DNA of 6,200 bases from a bacterium (GTDB lineage: Bacteria > Spirochaetota > UBA4802 > UBA5550). The notes beneath the pieces were generated by a model. That model made no database searches, was not told where the DNA came from, and saw only the letters and a program-made list of their open reading frames with translations. Position 1 is the first letter of the stretch. Each line of letters starts with the position of its first letter. Positions 4,635 to 6,200 of the stretch are shown one piece after another. The DNA lies in NCBI GenBank assembly GCA_024224995.1, contig JAAENB010001181.1, positions 1-6,200 on the forward strand, written 5' to 3'. Position numbers and translations under genes: made by a program.

Positions 4635-5855
4635 ATGGCGGAAGAAAATATAAAGATTTTGACAGCTAATCATGCTGCGGCTTATGCGGCAAAGCTTGCG
4701 AATATACAGGTAATATCGGCATACCCGATTACTCCCCAGTCTCCGGTTGTTGAGAAATTGCTGGATATGAAAGAAAATGATGAGATTGGCGCGGAGATTG
4801 TGACGGTGGAAAGTGAACACAGCGCTATTACTGTTTGTATCTCAGCATCGGCTGTGGGAGCCCGGGTTTTTACCGCCAGTTGCGCGAACGGGCTGGCGCT
4901 TATGCATGAGCAGCTGCACTGGGCTGCCGGTTCCCGGCTGCCAATAGTAATGGCAATTCCAAACCGTGCCATGGCAGCTCCCTGGAGTATTCTCAATGAT
5001 CAGCAGGACAGTATCTCTCAGCGGGATACAGGGTGGATGCAAATCTATTGCAGAAATAACCAGGAAGTTATGGATTCCATTATCCAGGCATATAAAATCG
5101 CAGAAACCGTTATGGCACCAATAATGGTCTGTTATGACGGGTATGTGTTGTCCCATACAATGATGCCGGTGATACTGCCCGATGCGGATAAAGTCTCGGA
5201 GTTCCTTCCTTCCTATGTTCCTCATACCATTCTTGATCCTGAAGATCCAAAAAATATCAATCCCGTAACACTGGCAGAGCCCAGGAAGAATGCAAATGGC
5301 GAACTCTGTCACGGGTATTATGAGTTCCGGTATATGCTGCAGGAGTCACTGCTTAAAGCAGTAGACGTTACACAAGAGGTGGGAAAAGAATACGGAGATC
5401 TCTTTGGCCGGGAATATGGAATTCTCGATACCTACCGCTGTGAAGGAGCAGACCTGGTAATGATTTCCATAGGAAGTCTTGCAAGTGAGGCGCAGGATGC
5501 CATTGATTCACTACAGGACGAAGGATTGAAGATTGGGATTGTTCATGTGCGATTGTACCGTCCTTTTCCGGCGGAAGCTATTGCGCAGGAAATACGGAAG
5601 ATCGGCTGCCGCGGCGTTGCGGTAATGGAAAAGAATGTGAGTTACGGGTATGAAGGGGCCTTGTGTGTTGATGTAAAAGCGGCTCTTTTTGATTATTCCG
5701 TACCGGTTTTTGCTCATTGTTATATTATGGGGCTTGGCGGCAGGGATGTGAAGGCCGTTGAAATCGCGGAAACTCTTAAAAAGAGTTATGAATATGTGGG
5801 CAAACCGGCTGGGGAACAGTATAAACCCCAGGAATGGGTAAATTGTAAATTATAA
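4635..5855 (+). CDS. porA: 2-oxoacid:ferredoxin oxidoreductase, alpha subunit
   Basis: The 406-residue alpha subunit of a POR-type enzyme, the usual length. It provides the pyrimidine-binding domain and part of the substrate and CoA sites; TPP itself is held with the beta subunit. Visible landmarks are SAYPITPQSPVVE (28-40), TVESEHSA (57-64), NGLALMHE (85-92), NRAMAAPWSILNDQQD (110-125), QRDTGW (129-134), DGYVLSHT (168-175) and the C-terminal domain with IGSLASEAQDAI (279-290), RLYRPFP (306-312) and MGLGGRDV (365-372). Compared with the usual pyruvate enzyme pattern as I remember it (SSQGLALMHE, NDHSD), the loops read SCANGLALMHE and NDQQD, so the substrate may not be pyruvate. Another 2-oxoacid such as a branched-chain or aryl one is possible. 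The start at 4635 follows a GAGAGAGAGGA site. The gene comes after gamma and delta, and no beta subunit follows within the remaining 345 nt. Confidence 0.92.
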   Translation: MAEENIKILTANHAAAYAAKLANIQVISAYPITPQSPVVEKLLDMKENDEIGAEIVTVESEHSAITVCISASAVGARVFTASCANGLALMHEQLHWAAGSRLPIVMAIPNRAMAAPWSILNDQQDSISQRDTGWMQIYCRNNQEVMDSIIQAYKIAETVMAPIMVCYDGYVLSHTMMPVILPDADKVSEFLPSYVPHTILDPEDPKNINPVTLAEPRKNANGELCHGYYEFRYMLQESLLKAVDVTQEVGKEYGDLFGREYGILDTYRCEGADLVMISIGSLASEAQDAIDSLQDEGLKIGIVHVRLYRPFPAEAIAQEIRKIGCRGVAVMEKNVSYGYEGALCVDVKAALFDYSVPVFAHCYIMGLGGRDVKAVEIAETLKKSYEYVGKPAGEQYKPQEWVNCKL

Positions 5856-5859
5856 AACA

Positions 5860-5894
5860 GGGAAATGGTACAGGGTGAAAGGTGCAAGGGGAGA
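5860..5894 (+). repeat. Degenerate heptamer run after the alpha subunit gene
   Basis: Four bases after the stop codon come five consecutive 7-mers: GGGAAAT, GGTACAG, GGTGAAA, GGTGCAA, GGGGAGA. The loose consensus is GGTGNAA. This is the third run found directly downstream of a stop codon. The next bases (5895-5921) hold only a small CTGC/GCAG inverted repeat. Confidence 0.5.
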
Positions 5895-5921
5895 AGAAGC
5901 CCCTGCTGAGCAGCTGACCCG

Positions 5922-5953
5922 GGCCTTCGGCTCCGCTCAGACACCCGATGGCC
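5922..5953. repeat. Small hairpin with the TTCGGCTCCGCTCA loop
   Basis: GGCC (5922-5925) faces GGCC (5950-5953) across a loop with CTTCGGCTCCGCTCAG (5925-5940), which is identical to 4560-4575. The arms are short and the pairing is much weaker than in the other two hairpins. The right arm leads directly into GGCCGGGAAAAAATAGGTCAG, the left end of repeat copy 4. Confidence 0.55.
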
Positions 5954-6059
5954 GGGAAAAAATAGGTCAGGAACTGTGTTGATACCGGGGTCTGTTTCTC
6001 TCGGCCCCCCCCCCAACCCCCAAAGGGGGCGCAAGAGTTTTTGGAAATGAGTCAATTTT
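5950..6059 (+). repeat. Dispersed structured intergenic repeat, copy 4 (diverged)
   Basis: GGCCGGGAAAAAATAGGTCAGGAACTG matches the left part of copies 2 and 3 (GGGAAAAAATACGTCAGAAACT in copy 2). The middle, with GATACCGGGGTCTG where others have TTGCGAGCTGCATCTG, has diverged or been replaced. The right end, GCAAGAGTTTTTGG, recalls GCAAAAAGAGTTTCTTGA of copy 1. TTTTTGGAAATGAGT (6038-6052) plus a following AATTTT matches 3444-3467 downstream of copy 2, so the family may extend further right than the stem. The gene this copy precedes is beyond the window. Confidence 0.5.
6005..6042 (+). other. C10 tract, short hairpin and T5 run
   Basis: Ten Cs (6005-6014) are followed by CCCCC (6017-6021), AAA, GGGGG (6025-6029) and, eight bases on, TTTTT (6038-6042). 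The five-pair stem with a nearby T-run is a weak candidate terminator for the oxidoreductase transcript. However, the T-run is detached from the stem and also belongs to a segment conserved after copy 2. The homopolymer could vary in length or be a sequencing or assembly weak point. Confidence 0.3.
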
Positions 6060-6060
6060 A

Positions 6061-6104
6061 GCCCGGGGTTTTAACCCCATTAGGGCAGCAGAGCATAACC
6101 CCGG
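6061..6104. repeat. REP-like palindrome CCGGGGTT...AACCCC...AACCCCGG
   Basis: CCGGGGTT (6063-6070) can pair with either AACCCC (6073-6078, a 2-nt loop) or AACCCCGG (6097-6104, 26 nt apart), so two mutually exclusive hairpins are possible. The form recalls repetitive extragenic palindromes. It lies 205 nt or more after the alpha gene and has no visible coding function. Confidence 0.5.
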
Positions 6105-6164
6105 ATAACATCTTCCGGTAGAAGGCTCTGTTTATAAATAAGTTCACCAGGGTGATGGGTTTTC

Positions 6165-6197
6165 TCATAGCGTGGGGCTTCCAGCCCCTCGTTATGA
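6165..6197. repeat. Hairpin TCATAGCG-GGGGCT / AGCCCC-CGTTATGA
   Basis: GGGGCT (6174-6179) and AGCCCC (6183-6188) pair across a 3-nt loop. Outside one T-T mismatch, TCATAGCG (6165-6172) pairs with CGTTATGA (6190-6197) through one G-U, giving 14 pairs in total. It may form a pair of REP-like elements with the palindrome at 6061-6104. The stretch between them (6105-6164) shows nothing I can name. Confidence 0.6.
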
Positions 6198-6200
6198 TGA

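Noticed and set aside
5786..6055. An 89-codon open frame on the - strand downstream of the alpha gene.
   Set aside because: It covers the end of the alpha gene, the C10 tract and hairpins, and its product is low in complexity with Gly, Pro and Arg. There is no sign of a real protein.

Overview
This 6.2 kb window probably comes from an anaerobic bacterium. It carries two radical SAM enzymes and three of the four subunits of a ferredoxin-dependent 2-oxoacid oxidoreductase, all oxygen-sensitive chemistry. All five genes lie on the + strand. Base composition is moderate, with GC-rich palindromes confined to the spaces between genes. I cannot name the phylum. The four-subunit oxidoreductase, the clostridial/spirochaete-type Elp3-like radical SAM protein and the repeat-laden intergenic DNA fit an environmental anaerobe.

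Layout. 1-150: a dispersed intergenic repeat (copy 1) ending at the start codon of the first gene. 151-1170: an Elp3-like radical SAM protein without an acetyltransferase domain. 1251-3056: a radical SAM protein with an N-terminal cobalamin-binding-type domain, function unknown. 3057-3535: 479 bp without a gene, holding degenerate heptamer repeats, a large hairpin with 41-nt arms, repeat copy 2 and a possible promoter. 3536-4117, 4143-4427 and 4635-5855: gamma, delta and alpha subunits of a pyruvate/2-oxoacid:ferredoxin oxidoreductase. The 207-bp gap between delta and alpha holds another heptamer run and repeat copy 3. 5856-6200: 345 bp without a gene, holding a third heptamer run, a diverged repeat copy 4, a C10 tract and REP-like palindromes. 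The TPP-binding beta subunit needed for a working enzyme is not in the window and would be expected just downstream.

The most unusual content is the non-coding DNA. A repeat of about 130-150 nt recurs four times. Its two halves (A: around AGAAACTAAAT...TTGCGAGCTGCATCTGGCC; C: around GCAAAATTTAGTTTCTTGAGAG) are complementary and form an interrupted stem. The tip of that stem is variable: absent in copy 1, 12 nt in copy 2, a strong GC-rich hairpin in copy 3. In copies 1 and 3 the C half runs into the purine-rich ribosome binding site and ends only a few bases before the ATG. This looks like a dispersed structured element placed in 5' untranslated regions, including one inside the oxidoreductase operon. 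A second motif, TTCGG..CTCCGCTCA, sits in the loops of hairpins whose arms differ in sequence, and heptamer runs follow three of the stop codons. I recognise none of these as a described RNA family.
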